Numbered from the stretch's first letter, positions 25,846-35,350 are shown. The stretch is DNA of 64,000 bases from CAJBVG01 sp943372995 (GCA_943372995.1 CALSAQ010000006.1:62001-126000), one strand, 5' to 3'. Translations and numbers: made by a program. The notes: generated from the letters alone by a model not told the origin.

Positions 25846-27330
25846 ATGCCTTTTCGGATTATACTACTCTTCTTTATTTTATTATCGACTTCTTCTCTGA
25901 AGGCAGAGTTTGTTTTCAATGATAATTGCATAAAAGCTTACCAAAGTATTATCAGTTTACGATTACAAGAGGGTCAAAATATTCTTAACACGGAGAAGAG
26001 AGCAAACCCTAAGAATAGTATACCCATCCTTCTCGAAAATTATATTGATTTTTTTAAAGTACTCACATCAGAAACCAATGAGTCGTTTGAAAAATTTAAA
26101 ACTGCAAAATCAACAAGAATAGATTTAATTGAAGACGACACTCAACACAATTCGCCTTGGTACTTGTATTCTATTGCCGAACTAAATTTACAAAGTTGCA
26201 TCAATCGATTTAAATACCAAGAATTTGTAACTGGTGCATATGAATTACAGAAAGCATATAAACTGCTTGAAGAAAATAAAAAGAAATTTCCAAACTTTCT
26301 TCCTAATCAGAAAAGCTTTGCCCTACTATATGGCTTGGTAGGTTTAGTTCCTGAGCAATATAAATGGGCATTATCTACAATAGGTTTAAAAGGAAATGTA
26401 CAAGAGGGTATTGAGATGCTCGAAGAACTTAAGCAAAAAATACCAAACTCTAGTTACTCTTATTTTAGTGCCGAGTGTATTTACTTTTTGAGTTTTATAC
26501 AGATGACCGTAGAAAACAATCCGAACATCTACGAAACTGTGATTAAAAATACTGCAAACATTCCAAACACAAGCTTACTAAAAACATACATCTGTTCTAT
26601 TGTTGCATTAAGATCGGGCAAAGGGGATGAAGCCATTGAACTGTTACTAAATCGCCCTAAGTCGAGTGCATACATTAATTTCTATCACCTTGATTATTTA
26701 TTGGCAAATGCAAAGCTTTGCAGATTTGATAACGATGCGGTGAACTATTTCGAATACTATCTAAAAAATTATACGGGGAATTTTAATATTAAAGATAGCT
26801 ACCTGAAAATTGCTTGGTATTATTTATTAAAAGGCAGTATCGATAAATACAATGCCTATACTTCTTTGTGTAAAGTTAGAGGTCAAGCTATTTCAGAACG
26901 CGATAAAGTTGCACAAATGTTAGCCTCAGAAACTCATGCTCCTGAAATTAATTTACTTAGAGCACGCCTTCTGTTTGATGGTGGATATTATAAAAAAGCA
27001 CTTGATGCCATTACAGATAAAAAGCTAGAGAATATCCCACTTACTGTTGATAAGGCTGAGTACTTGTGCCGTATGGGATTAATACAAAGAAAACTAAACA
27101 ACGAGGAACAAGCCATAATCTTCTTCACTGCTTGCATTGCTAAAGGTTCTGAATTAAAATATCAATACGCTGCTAGTTCTGCTTTTAACTTGGGCAATAT
27201 CTACGAGAAAAGGAAACAATATTCTAAAGCCGCTCATTACTATTCACTTTGCACCAAGATGAAAAATGAAGAATACAAGAACGGCTTCGAAAGCAAAGCG
27301 AAAGCTGGACTTAGACGTTGTAATAATTAG
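25846..27330 (+). CDS. secreted or periplasmic TPR-repeat protein of unknown function
   Basis: The 494-aa protein starts with a signal peptide (MPFRIILLFFILLSTSSLKA, then EF). The rest is helical and contains TPR-like repeats, best seen in the C-terminal ~100 residues (AEYLCRMGLIQRKLNNEEQAIIFF, AASSAFNLGNIYEKRKQYSKAAHYY). Such proteins are common in the Bacteroidota periplasm as scaffolds. The start follows the upstream T-run directly, so the gene is either read through the terminator or started from a hidden promoter in the nif3 operon. Confidence 0.75.
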   Translation: MPFRIILLFFILLSTSSLKAEFVFNDNCIKAYQSIISLRLQEGQNILNTEKRANPKNSIPILLENYIDFFKVLTSETNESFEKFKTAKSTRIDLIEDDTQHNSPWYLYSIAELNLQSCINRFKYQEFVTGAYELQKAYKLLEENKKKFPNFLPNQKSFALLYGLVGLVPEQYKWALSTIGLKGNVQEGIEMLEELKQKIPNSSYSYFSAECIYFLSFIQMTVENNPNIYETVIKNTANIPNTSLLKTYICSIVALRSGKGDEAIELLLNRPKSSAYINFYHLDYLLANAKLCRFDNDAVNYFEYYLKNYTGNFNIKDSYLKIAWYYLLKGSIDKYNAYTSLCKVRGQAISERDKVAQMLASETHAPEINLLRARLLFDGGYYKKALDAITDKKLENIPLTVDKAEYLCRMGLIQRKLNNEEQAIIFFTACIAKGSELKYQYAASSAFNLGNIYEKRKQYSKAAHYYSLCTKMKNEEYKNGFESKAKAGLRRCNN

Positions 27331-27339
27331 TTAATTGTT

Positions 27340-28725
27340 TTATTCTTTTGCCAATTTCACTATACCGAAATCAGTTTTTAACACATAAATACCAGGACTT
27401 AATTCAGCGACATTAATTCGTTGATCAGTAGTAGTTCTTTCTAGTGTTTTATTTCCTAAGATATCATATATCGTAAAAGGGATTTCGTTTGTACCTACAC
27501 CAGACAGCGTAACCCAATTGCCAGATACTGGATTAGGATAAACCATCAAATTACTTTTCTTAATAGAATTAATTCCAACAGCTGCACCAGTTGTAAATGT
27601 TCTTGCAGCAGAATATCCTCCTGGGATACCATTTATTTCTGAGGCTACTCTCCAAAAATGTTTTTTATTTGCTGCTAGTTCTGCGTAAAATGTTGTAGAG
27701 GCTATACTATCTACTTCTAATTGTATGGATGCTAAAGTAAAATTCGGATTCGTAGCTATTTGAATTTTATAACTTCCTACTGAAGGCACCGTGTCCCAAG
27801 AAAAATCAACAGTATTTGTAGGTAAAATTGCATTTTGACCAGGAAATACTAAACTTGGAGGATTGGTTCCAGTAGTAAATGATCTAGCAACTATTGAAGT
27901 TCTATATCCACCACTATTTGTCCATAATCTCCAATAGTATAACACTTCACCTGATAAGAGTGATGGCACTACTAATGATGTTTTTGCTGTTCTAATTAAT
28001 GTATCTACTGTGCTAAAATTTGCATCTCTAGAAATTTCGAGTTCATAAATTATTGCACCTGGTACAGCATCCCACTTAAAAGTATAATTGGAAGAAATCC
28101 CAATTGCTTTGTCGTCTGGTTGAATAATTGTTGCATCTGGGAATTTTGTTGTATCATCTGCAATCCTAGTAACAAACATTTCAATTTTTTGATTCGGATT
28201 GTCGTTTGCATCTCTTGGTGATGCCACAATATTATCGACAAAGTCCATTCCCGAAGTTACTTTCCCGTATGCTGTATAATTATTATCTAAGCTAGTAGCT
28301 GCATCAACACAAATAAAAAACTGAGAAGTTGCACTATTTGGATCTGTACTTCTTGCTGCTGAAAAAACTCCTCTTTGGTGTGAAATGGGATTAAACTCTG
28401 CAGGAATTTCTACTTGCCATGGTTGGCCAAAACCCCAAGTATTGCGAGGGCCACTCTTAGAGTTTGGGTCGCCACCTTGTATTACAAAGCCTGGTATCAC
28501 TCTATGAAATGCCGAATGATCGTAGAATTGTTCAGCAACTAAACTGTCGAAATTACGAACATGAAGCGGTGCTACCTTTGGATACATTTCCACTACAATA
28601 TTACCGATAGTATCTCCCGCTCTTACTGCAAGTATGTTGTAAACGGGTTTACCGTTATATACTCCAATTTGAGCGCTAGCTTGCAATGAAGCAAGAAGAA
28701 CGATTATTGTAAATAGTTTTTTCAT
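27340..28725 (-). CDS. secreted cyclophilin-type peptidyl-prolyl isomerase with T9SS sorting domain
   Basis: The 461-aa protein has a signal peptide (ending LASLQASAQ) and a cyclophilin domain at ~residues 30-190 with FHRVIPGFVIQGGDP (catalytic Arg), ATSQFFICVD and AYGKVTSGMDFVD. Two beta-sandwich (FN3-like) segments follow at ~205-290 and 295-375 (PSLLSGEVLYYWRLWTNSGG; AANKKHFWRVASEING). A type A sorting domain runs from ~385 (KSNLMVYPNPVSGN ... LSPGIYVLKTDFG). It likely speeds prolyl isomerisation at the cell surface. It is followed upstream by dcd, 10 bp away on the same strand. Confidence 0.9.
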   Translation of the reverse strand: MKKLFTIIVLLASLQASAQIGVYNGKPVYNILAVRAGDTIGNIVVEMYPKVAPLHVRNFDSLVAEQFYDHSAFHRVIPGFVIQGGDPNSKSGPRNTWGFGQPWQVEIPAEFNPISHQRGVFSAARSTDPNSATSQFFICVDAATSLDNNYTAYGKVTSGMDFVDNIVASPRDANDNPNQKIEMFVTRIADDTTKFPDATIIQPDDKAIGISSNYTFKWDAVPGAIIYELEISRDANFSTVDTLIRTAKTSLVVPSLLSGEVLYYWRLWTNSGGYRTSIVARSFTTGTNPPSLVFPGQNAILPTNTVDFSWDTVPSVGSYKIQIATNPNFTLASIQLEVDSIASTTFYAELAANKKHFWRVASEINGIPGGYSAARTFTTGAAVGINSIKKSNLMVYPNPVSGNWVTLSGVGTNEIPFTIYDILGNKTLERTTTDQRINVAELSPGIYVLKTDFGIVKLAKE

Positions 28726-28735
28726 AATAATTGTA

Positions 28736-29272
28736 TTAAAAATTATTCTTAAACATCATGCTTTCTACAGGTTTTACTGTTTTGCCATTATATTTTGCAT
28801 TTCCTTTTGTGTTATACATAGTTTCTATGTGCCCCTCAACAACAAAATATATTAGTTGCCCAATAGGCATTCCTGCATATATACGTACTGGTTGTGTGCT
28901 TGATATTTCTAATGTCCATGTATTACAAAAACCAACATCTCCTTTACCCGCCGTTGCGTGAATATCTATACCTAAACGACCTGTGCTCGATTTGCCTTCT
29001 AAAAAGGGTACGTGCGCGTGTGTTTCCGTGTATTCTAAAGTTACTCCCAAGTAAAGCGTGTTAGGCTGTAAAACAAAACCCTCTGCTGGAATCTCAAAAT
29101 GTTCAATCTGATTATGTTTTTTGGCATCTAATACCCTGTCTTTGTACACTGCTAAATATTTTCCCAAGTGCACGTCGTAAGAATTTGTACCTAAACATTC
29201 GCGTTTAAAAGGCTCAATAACAATGGTTCCTTTTTCTATTTCTTCTAAAATTCGTTGGTCGGATAAAATCAT
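28736..29272 (-). CDS. dcd: dCTP deaminase
   Basis: The 178-aa protein matches trimeric dCTP deaminases: RECLGTNSYDVHLG near residue 25, the signature EGKSSTGRLGIDIHATAG (92-109), and WTLEIS with the probable catalytic Glu122. It converts dCTP to dUTP for thymidylate synthesis. The length fits the monofunctional enzyme, although bifunctional dCTP deaminase/dUTPases look similar. It lies 10 bp upstream of the cyclophilin gene and is divergent from the PPTase. Confidence 0.93.
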   Translation of the reverse strand: MILSDQRILEEIEKGTIVIEPFKRECLGTNSYDVHLGKYLAVYKDRVLDAKKHNQIEHFEIPAEGFVLQPNTLYLGVTLEYTETHAHVPFLEGKSSTGRLGIDIHATAGKGDVGFCNTWTLEISSTQPVRIYAGMPIGQLIYFVVEGHIETMYNTKGNAKYNGKTVKPVESMMFKNNF

Positions 29273-29284
29273 CGTATGAATAAT

Positions 29285-29292
29285 TACTTTTG
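29285..29292 (+). promoter_or_regulatory. -7 element of the PPTase gene
   Basis: TACTTTTG matches TAnnTTTG and lies 23 bp before the ATG at 29316. The upstream TTG at 29255-29257 is farther than the usual spacing. It is in the 43-bp divergent gap with dcd. Confidence 0.45.
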
Positions 29293-29315
29293 ACTAAAAT
29301 AAACAAAAAAATAAC

Positions 29316-29954
29316 ATGCCTATCATTTGGTCGAAACAATTAACAAAAGATGGAGAATTGGCTGTTTGGCACATCACCGAAGAGGCTAATACGCTTTACA
29401 ATAAACTGCAACTTAATAATGCTGAAAAGGCATTTTACGACTCTCTACAATCGAGCAAACGAAATATGCATTGGCTGGGAAGCCGTGTACTTCTTCGTAC
29501 GTTATTAAACACCACCGAATACATCGATTGTCAATTAGATGGAAATAACAAGCCTTACCTCATTAATTTCCCATACGAAATATCCATCTCTCACTCTAAC
29601 GACTACGCTGCGGTTATTATATACAAAAACAAAGCGGTTGGCATAGATATAGAAAAAATATCTACTAAAATTGAACGTATCGCCAAACGTTTTTTAAGCG
29701 AAATGGAACTGGAATTTATTTCCGAGACACATAAGACTGAGCATATGTATACATGCTGGGGGATAAAAGAAACTTTATTCAAATTATACGGAAAAGGGAA
29801 TCTTCCTTTTATTGCTGGGATACAATTAAGCCCTTTTGAGTATTCTGAATCCGGAATTGCAAAGGCAAAGATTGTGCTTCCAAATTTCGAACAAGAATAC
29901 CAAGTAAATTTTATAAAGCTTGGGGAGTATATGTTAACTTGGTGTGTAAGCTAG
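29316..29954 (+). CDS. 4'-phosphopantetheinyl transferase (Sfp-type)
   Basis: In this 212-aa protein the three PPTase motifs are present: ISISHSNDYAAV (residues 89-100), VGIDIEKI with metal-binding Asp111 and Glu113, and WGIKETLFKLYGKG with Lys151/Glu152. It transfers the phosphopantetheine arm of CoA to acyl carrier proteins. Because it is of the longer Sfp type and no acpS is seen here, it may serve both fatty-acid and secondary ACPs; this is inference. Its stop codon directly abuts the dnaG stop on the other strand. Confidence 0.9.
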   Translation: MPIIWSKQLTKDGELAVWHITEEANTLYNKLQLNNAEKAFYDSLQSSKRNMHWLGSRVLLRTLLNTTEYIDCQLDGNNKPYLINFPYEISISHSNDYAAVIIYKNKAVGIDIEKISTKIERIAKRFLSEMELEFISETHKTEHMYTCWGIKETLFKLYGKGNLPFIAGIQLSPFEYSESGIAKAKIVLPNFEQEYQVNFIKLGEYMLTWCVS

Positions 29955-31883
29955 TTACTTCATTACAACCACACCTAGTTTTTTTTCAAGTATAGAAACT
30001 TGACTTTTGGTTTGTTGGTATAATTGAATGAGTTCTGTTTGCATGTTTTCGTCTTGCACCTCTTTAAGTTGATTTTGGATTTCAACCAATACAGACATCA
30101 TTTTCTTAAGTGATAGATGAGCCATTGCATTATCGACCACTTTTTTAATAATCATTTCTTCTTTTGGGATATGGATATCATATTCTTTCCATTTTTCACT
30201 TAACACATATTGTGTACTCAACAATTCTGCTGCTGTACCGCTAATAGATGCGTCTGGATGCTGAGTGAAAAACTTTTCGTCGGGGATAAAGTTAGATTCG
30301 ATAGCTTTCTTAAACAAATCCAACATAGAAATATAGGGTTCATTAAAGAAGCTTATACTGGTATGTTCTATCTCTGCCAAAATATGTTGTGCTACCGTAG
30401 TATCTATTTCGTGCTCAGCATCCACATAATCCCTATTTGCATACTGAATCAAAATTCTGATTATTTCTCTTTCTTGATTTAGGTTATTGTGATCTGTACG
30501 TCCTTGTTCTTTTACTATTTCATCTTCTGGAGTATGTAACAATAAGTCTTCTTGATTATTGTCTTTTTTTATTTTCTTAACCTTTATTTTGTTAAGCTCC
30601 GACAATAAAATTCTTTCCTCCATTTCCAACAAGGCACTGCACTCTTTTACGAATAAAGAAGCCTTAATCTGATCAGGTATTTTTGCAATACTCTCTAGAA
30701 TATCTTTTATTAGATCTGCTTTTTTTATCGGATCGTTTTTTACATCCTTTAGTAACAAGTCCGTTTTAAAAACAATAAAATCTTTCTTCGCAGAATCTAC
30801 ATACTCTGTAAATTTAGAACTTCCTACTTCACGCACATAAGAATCGGGGTCGTGACCATCGGGGAACAACACCACTTTTACATTTAGCCCTTCTTCCAAT
30901 ATCATATCGATACCGCGCAAGGATGCTTTTATACCTGCGGGATCTCCATCATAAAGTATCGTGATGTTTTTACTGAAACGTGAAATAGCTTTAATTTGCT
31001 CAGTAGTAAGAGATGTTCCAGAAGAAGCTACCACATTTTCTATACCCGACTGATGTAATGAAACCACATCGGTATAGCCCTCAACTAAAAAACAATTGTC
31101 TAAATCGCGTATCGATTTTTTAGCAAAGTATAAGCCATATAAAATATTGCTTTTGTGATATATTTCACTTTCAGGAGAGTTAACATATTTCGGACTATTT
31201 GCTTCTGTCTTTAATATTCTACCTCCAAAGGCGATTACTCTACCAGACACACTGTGTATAGGAAACATCACTCGATTTCTAAATCGATCGTATACGCTAT
31301 TCTTTTGTTCGTTGAAAATACTTAATCCCGTTTCCAGTAAAAAAGCTTTTTGAAAACCTTCTTTTTCTGCTCTGTCGGTTAAACTCGACCAATCCTCTAA
31401 GCTGTATCCGAGTTCAAATTTCTTAATAATATCTTCTCTAAATCCTCTTTCTTTAAAATAGCTTAAGCCTATGGCTTTGCCCATTTCGTTTTCCCAAAGA
31501 TTTTCTACAAATACTTTTTTTGCCCAATCGGCCACCAACATTAAGCTCTCTCTTTTATGAGCAGCTTCTTTATCTTCATCGGAGGCATTTTCGTCCTCTA
31601 CAATTTCTATATTATATTTTTTAGCAAGATAACGTAAAGCTTCAGGGTAACTCAGCTTTTCGTGTTCCATAATAAAGTTCACCGAATTGCCAGCTTTGCC
31701 ACAACCAAAGCATTTGTATATTCCTTTCGCTGCAGATACATTAAAGGAAGGTGTTTTCTCATTATGAAAAGGGCATAAACCCAACAAGCTTGAGCCACGT
31801 TTTTTTAAATTCACAAAATCGCCAACTACCTCCTCTATTTGAGCGGCATCCATTATGCGATCTATACTTTCTTTGTGAATCAT
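29955..31883 (-). CDS. dnaG: DNA primase DnaG
   Basis: The 642-aa protein has an N-terminal CHC2 zinc finger (Cys37, His40, Cys58, Cys61), a catalytic core with FGGRILKTEANSPKYVNSPE, and a TOPRIM domain (FLVEGYTDVVSLHQSG, SSGTSLT, ILYDGDPAGIKAS, PDGHDPDSYVRE). The C-terminal helical part should contact DnaB. It lays RNA primers for replication. It overlaps the upstream secreted-protein gene by 4 bp (ATGA), so the two are translationally coupled. Confidence 0.96.
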   Translation of the reverse strand: MIHKESIDRIMDAAQIEEVVGDFVNLKKRGSSLLGLCPFHNEKTPSFNVSAAKGIYKCFGCGKAGNSVNFIMEHEKLSYPEALRYLAKKYNIEIVEDENASDEDKEAAHKRESLMLVADWAKKVFVENLWENEMGKAIGLSYFKERGFREDIIKKFELGYSLEDWSSLTDRAEKEGFQKAFLLETGLSIFNEQKNSVYDRFRNRVMFPIHSVSGRVIAFGGRILKTEANSPKYVNSPESEIYHKSNILYGLYFAKKSIRDLDNCFLVEGYTDVVSLHQSGIENVVASSGTSLTTEQIKAISRFSKNITILYDGDPAGIKASLRGIDMILEEGLNVKVVLFPDGHDPDSYVREVGSSKFTEYVDSAKKDFIVFKTDLLLKDVKNDPIKKADLIKDILESIAKIPDQIKASLFVKECSALLEMEERILLSELNKIKVKKIKKDNNQEDLLLHTPEDEIVKEQGRTDHNNLNQEREIIRILIQYANRDYVDAEHEIDTTVAQHILAEIEHTSISFFNEPYISMLDLFKKAIESNFIPDEKFFTQHPDASISGTAAELLSTQYVLSEKWKEYDIHIPKEEMIIKKVVDNAMAHLSLKKMMSVLVEIQNQLKEVQDENMQTELIQLYQQTKSQVSILEKKLGVVVMK

Positions 31884-32833
31884 TTTGCGATACTATAGCC
31901 TGGTTTGAAATTATAATGATGAATATCAAAGGTACATATTTCCTTTTTCTTAAAAGGCACGTCCCATTCTCCATCATAAGAAATATGGGTAGGAACAATT
32001 AAATCCTCTGTAACATACGACATTTCTATGTTCATTTTTACATTAAACTCGAAAGGTAAGGAACTGTACCGCATATCAATAAATCTACCTAAAATAGTAA
32101 GATTTCTGGCATCAAATATTGTCGTTAATTCTTTTATCATGGTATCTCCCTCTTTCCACCACGAGAGGCCTTCTTTCGTTTTACATTTGAAATAATAAAC
32201 GGGGATTGAATCTTGGTACGTGGCGTAGTAAAAAATAAATGTATAATACTTGCTCAGTTCCGGACCAAAAATTTCAGTTTTATCACTTATCAATGGAATT
32301 CCTTTTACAGGCTTTCCTGGAGTAAAAATCAAAGTCTTTAATTTCAATTTATATCCTTCTTCATCTGACTCGCTTTTTGTATAGTTTTGTTGATGAGTAT
32401 AATCAGTATTTTTATCATTCATAAAAATATAAGAGAACATTCTTACGGTATACAAATCAAAATCTCCATTTCGTTTAAACACTTTTCCGCTATCTATTTT
32501 CAACAAAGCGGTTTGCTTGTAATCTTTTGTTGAGTTATCATGTTTTATTTTACGAATAATTTTTCCTTGGATACGATCATCTTCACTATAGGTTTTTATT
32601 AAATTATCAGCTACAAATGAAAACTTACGAAGGTCTTTAAAGGCTTGGTAGAACGCAGTATCGTTCACCATTACTTCCACAAAATCGCTCATGCTTAAGC
32701 CACGCTTAGCAGTTATGGTAAGATTAGAATCGATCGTAACTGAGCGAAGAGTATCTGAAAAAAAAGGGCGTTTGGTTTGTGCCAGTAATAATGATGTTTT
32801 GAAACAAAAATACAGTATAACAATAACCCTCAT
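31880..32833 (-). CDS. secreted protein of unknown function (outer-membrane lipoprotein-carrier-like beta protein)
   Basis: The 317-aa protein starts with a signal peptide (MRVIVILYFCFKTSLLLAQ). The rest is beta-rich with frequent aromatic residues and ends FDIHHYNFKPGYSIAK. The pattern of a start describing FSFVADNLIKTYSEDDRIQGKIIRKI and later WWKEGDTMIKELTTIFDARN may hint at a LolA/LolB-like or DUF5686-like half-barrel, but I do not assign a family. The ATGA overlap with dnaG indicates one operon. Confidence 0.7.
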   Translation of the reverse strand: MRVIVILYFCFKTSLLLAQTKRPFFSDTLRSVTIDSNLTITAKRGLSMSDFVEVMVNDTAFYQAFKDLRKFSFVADNLIKTYSEDDRIQGKIIRKIKHDNSTKDYKQTALLKIDSGKVFKRNGDFDLYTVRMFSYIFMNDKNTDYTHQQNYTKSESDEEGYKLKLKTLIFTPGKPVKGIPLISDKTEIFGPELSKYYTFIFYYATYQDSIPVYYFKCKTKEGLSWWKEGDTMIKELTTIFDARNLTILGRFIDMRYSSLPFEFNVKMNIEMSYVTEDLIVPTHISYDGEWDVPFKKKEICTFDIHHYNFKPGYSIAK

Positions 32834-32855
32834 ATCATTAAAAAAGAGGAAACAC

Positions 32856-34667
32856 TCAATTTTTTATTATGAAATAAACAATGACTGTGAGTGCGGCTAG
32901 AATAACAAAAAAAACCTTATGAGTAGTTGTTATTACTTTAATATTTTCTCTCGTGATTAACCATATTGCAAACACAAATAATATTAGACTATATGCGAAC
33001 AAAAGTACAAATTGAAATGCTTTGGTAATAGCAAGCCCTTCTACTTCAAAAATTTGTATAGAACCAGATGCAAACAATACTATTGCAGAAAAAATTCCTA
33101 ATATTTCGATTGACCTCTTATCAGAATTCTCTAATTCGTCTCTCATTCTTCTGATCGCCTTTCTATCGTTATTTATAGTTTTAAAAACTTCAGTTGTAGT
33201 TGTTAACTGATCTATTTTTCTAGACAATTCTTTTATATCAGTATAAAGTATATGAAAATCTGTAGGCAATAGGAACGAACTAAAAACAAATACGTCAACA
33301 TCATTTTGCTCAATATTGATTTTATTTAAACACTCCTCATATGGTAATTGGAAGGTTAAAAAGTTATTTTCTTTACACCACTGATAACTCCTATATAGCT
33401 CTTTTTTGTATTTTTTAAGTTTTACTAAATATTCTTGAAGTTTATCGAGATTAACTTTATCAATCTTTTCATACTCTTCAACATTAAGCATCTCCTCTAT
33501 CTTTTTAATTAAATATTGACATACTTTAATATACGGGAAATAGTTTTGAATATTGTAATTTGCTTGAAAAAGTAAAATCTCATCGAACAGTAGAAATATC
33601 TCACTTTCTTGAATATTCAAGTCTATGCTTAACGATAAAACATTATTTAAAAAATACTGTTTATCTATAATTATTGCATATTTATTAAAGTTGCTTTCTG
33701 ATTTATATTCACTATCAATTTTATTTATGAATTCTTTAGAAATATTTTTAACTTGGTATAGATTTTCATTGTCATCTTTATAATGTTTTAAGCACAGATG
33801 AAAATCTCTGTACCCCGCTACTTCATCATTAAGAAACTCCCACGTTTTTTTCTTCCTTTTTACTGAATTTAAATCATGTGATTTATCATAGTGCTGCAGT
33901 GTATATGCTTCTAATTTCTCAAAAAACTCTATATTATTTGACTCTAAATCTAGTTCTATGTTTTTAAAATCAAAAGAATACAAGTAACTTTTTTCAGTGC
34001 TTTCGTTCTGACGATATATAATTTTTCTAATCAAAAAGCTACACTTGTCTATTAGCACTCTAGAAATAATATCACTAAATTTCAAGTCATACAATCTTTG
34101 TTTAAGTATGATTAATTCAGAAATAAGATTTTCATTTAACGAGTAGTTTAAATCGCACATCGAAATTGACACATTCAGATAAAACAGATTGTTAGACTTT
34201 TTTATATAAACGTTTCCCGTATTACTAGAAATGAAACCAAGTTTTGATTCTTTTAATACATTAAACAATGATTTTTTATTAGAATAATCATATTTATTTT
34301 CTACAGCCTGCAATAAATATCTGTATGCACTACAAAGATAAACAACTGCCTCTTTAAGCGTTGAATTAAATAATTGCTGCCTTCTCAGTTGTTCTTCATC
34401 AATTCCTTCACTTAAGTTTGTTTGAAGATTAGATATATGTACGGATATTTTCTCGATAGACTCTATAAACTTATTTACGTCATTTACATATTCTCCAGAA
34501 AGTACTGAAAGGTTTATTAAGTGGTATAGATTGTTTAATTTTAATTTTATGTTAATTAATGATGCTTCCTTCTCTTCATCAGTAGAAGAATTAAATAAAT
34601 TTAAATCATCAACTGGAAAACCTTGATTAGATACTAGTAATTCATAAAACTCATCGATTTTAGCCAT
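32856..34667 (-). CDS. 603-aa protein with C-terminal membrane helices; candidate toxin/effector partner of the Panacea protein
   Basis: I do not recognise a family. The protein has no signal peptide. Residues 1-500 are helical and rich in Lys, Asn, Glu and Leu, with coiled-coil stretches (TDIKELSRKIDQLTTTTEVF just before the membrane). The last ~85 residues hold three helices (ILGIFSAIVLFASG; FVLLFAYSLILFVFAIWLI; VFFVILAALTVIVYFIIKN). A soluble sensor part with a short membrane end is common among defence effectors. The gene is 7 bp downstream of a Panacea-domain gene and is markedly AT-rich compared with dnaG and pntB, which suggests transfer. Confidence 0.75.
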   Translation of the reverse strand: MAKIDEFYELLVSNQGFPVDDLNLFNSSTDEEKEASLINIKLKLNNLYHLINLSVLSGEYVNDVNKFIESIEKISVHISNLQTNLSEGIDEEQLRRQQLFNSTLKEAVVYLCSAYRYLLQAVENKYDYSNKKSLFNVLKESKLGFISSNTGNVYIKKSNNLFYLNVSISMCDLNYSLNENLISELIILKQRLYDLKFSDIISRVLIDKCSFLIRKIIYRQNESTEKSYLYSFDFKNIELDLESNNIEFFEKLEAYTLQHYDKSHDLNSVKRKKKTWEFLNDEVAGYRDFHLCLKHYKDDNENLYQVKNISKEFINKIDSEYKSESNFNKYAIIIDKQYFLNNVLSLSIDLNIQESEIFLLFDEILLFQANYNIQNYFPYIKVCQYLIKKIEEMLNVEEYEKIDKVNLDKLQEYLVKLKKYKKELYRSYQWCKENNFLTFQLPYEECLNKINIEQNDVDVFVFSSFLLPTDFHILYTDIKELSRKIDQLTTTTEVFKTINNDRKAIRRMRDELENSDKRSIEILGIFSAIVLFASGSIQIFEVEGLAITKAFQFVLLFAYSLILFVFAIWLITRENIKVITTTHKVFFVILAALTVIVYFIIKN

Positions 34668-34674
34668 AGATGAA

Positions 34675-35241
34675 TTATAGTAAGATATACTTATATTCTG
34701 ATTTGATTAACTCAGGAAGAATTCTTTCGCTAAATTTGCCATCACTTTGAGCTTTGTCAAATGTAAATTTCCAAGAGTACCATTGATGACTTAACTCCAC
34801 TAAATCCATTGCACTCAGGTTAATCAATTCGTTATTACGCCCAAAAAGTACATCTATTGCTTCATCAATTTCACTTTTGATATCACCATCTAACTCTGAA
34901 AAACTTTTGTGTAAAATATCAAGATATGGGCCTTTAATTTTAGTTGCCTTGACATCTATCTCGAATCTTTCGAGTTCATTTATATAATCATAAATATCAC
35001 TTTCAACATGACCAAATGGCATGGCATAAAAATTATTAAAAACAGATAATAATTGATTTGAGTCTGATTTTATAGCAGAAGTGAAGAAGTGAAGTTTAAA
35101 AACCTTCAGTTTACTAAAATCATTATCACTATTAAAATCAACATCTCTTTCTACGCCATTAAATGATTTATACCAATCAATTAATTTAAATACGACATAC
35201 TCAAATGCCAATATTTTTCTTACTAAAATTGGATTTTTCAT
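34675..35241 (-). CDS. Panacea-domain (DUF4065, SocA-like) protein, probable antitoxin
   Basis: The 188-aa protein fits the Panacea fold: FSKLKVFKLHFFTSAI (family KLxKLLYF), NNFYAMPFGHVESDIYDYI (family xYGPVxxxVY) at ~residues 70-90, and LSAMDLVELSHQWYSWKFTF (family LxxLTHxxxPW) at ~143-162. Panacea proteins are promiscuous antitoxin domains that neutralise many toxin types (PanAT systems). The gene comes first in a two-gene unit, the usual antitoxin-toxin order, with only 7 bp before the 603-aa gene. It is unlike the pnt and dnaG neighbours in base composition. The role is inferred from fold pattern and layout. Confidence 0.72.
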   Translation of the reverse strand: MKNPILVRKILAFEYVVFKLIDWYKSFNGVERDVDFNSDNDFSKLKVFKLHFFTSAIKSDSNQLLSVFNNFYAMPFGHVESDIYDYINELERFEIDVKATKIKGPYLDILHKSFSELDGDIKSEIDEAIDVLFGRNNELINLSAMDLVELSHQWYSWKFTFDKAQSDGKFSERILPELIKSEYKYILL

Positions 35242-35244
35242 GAC

Positions 35245-35275
35245 TAAATTTAAACATTTTCAACTAAAACAACAA
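35245..35275 (-). promoter_or_regulatory. possible promoter of the Panacea operon
   Basis: On the minus strand TTG (35275-35273) is followed after 20 bp by TAAATTTA (35252-35245), one base off TAnnTTTG. It ends 3 nt before the ATG, predicting a leaderless transcript. In such AT-rich DNA the match is weak. Confidence 0.3.
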
Positions 35276-35350
35276 TAAAACTAAATATTGTTACAAACAA
35301 CTTGCTCAATTAGGGAAAACAGGAACCATAATGTATTATTCCTAATTGTA

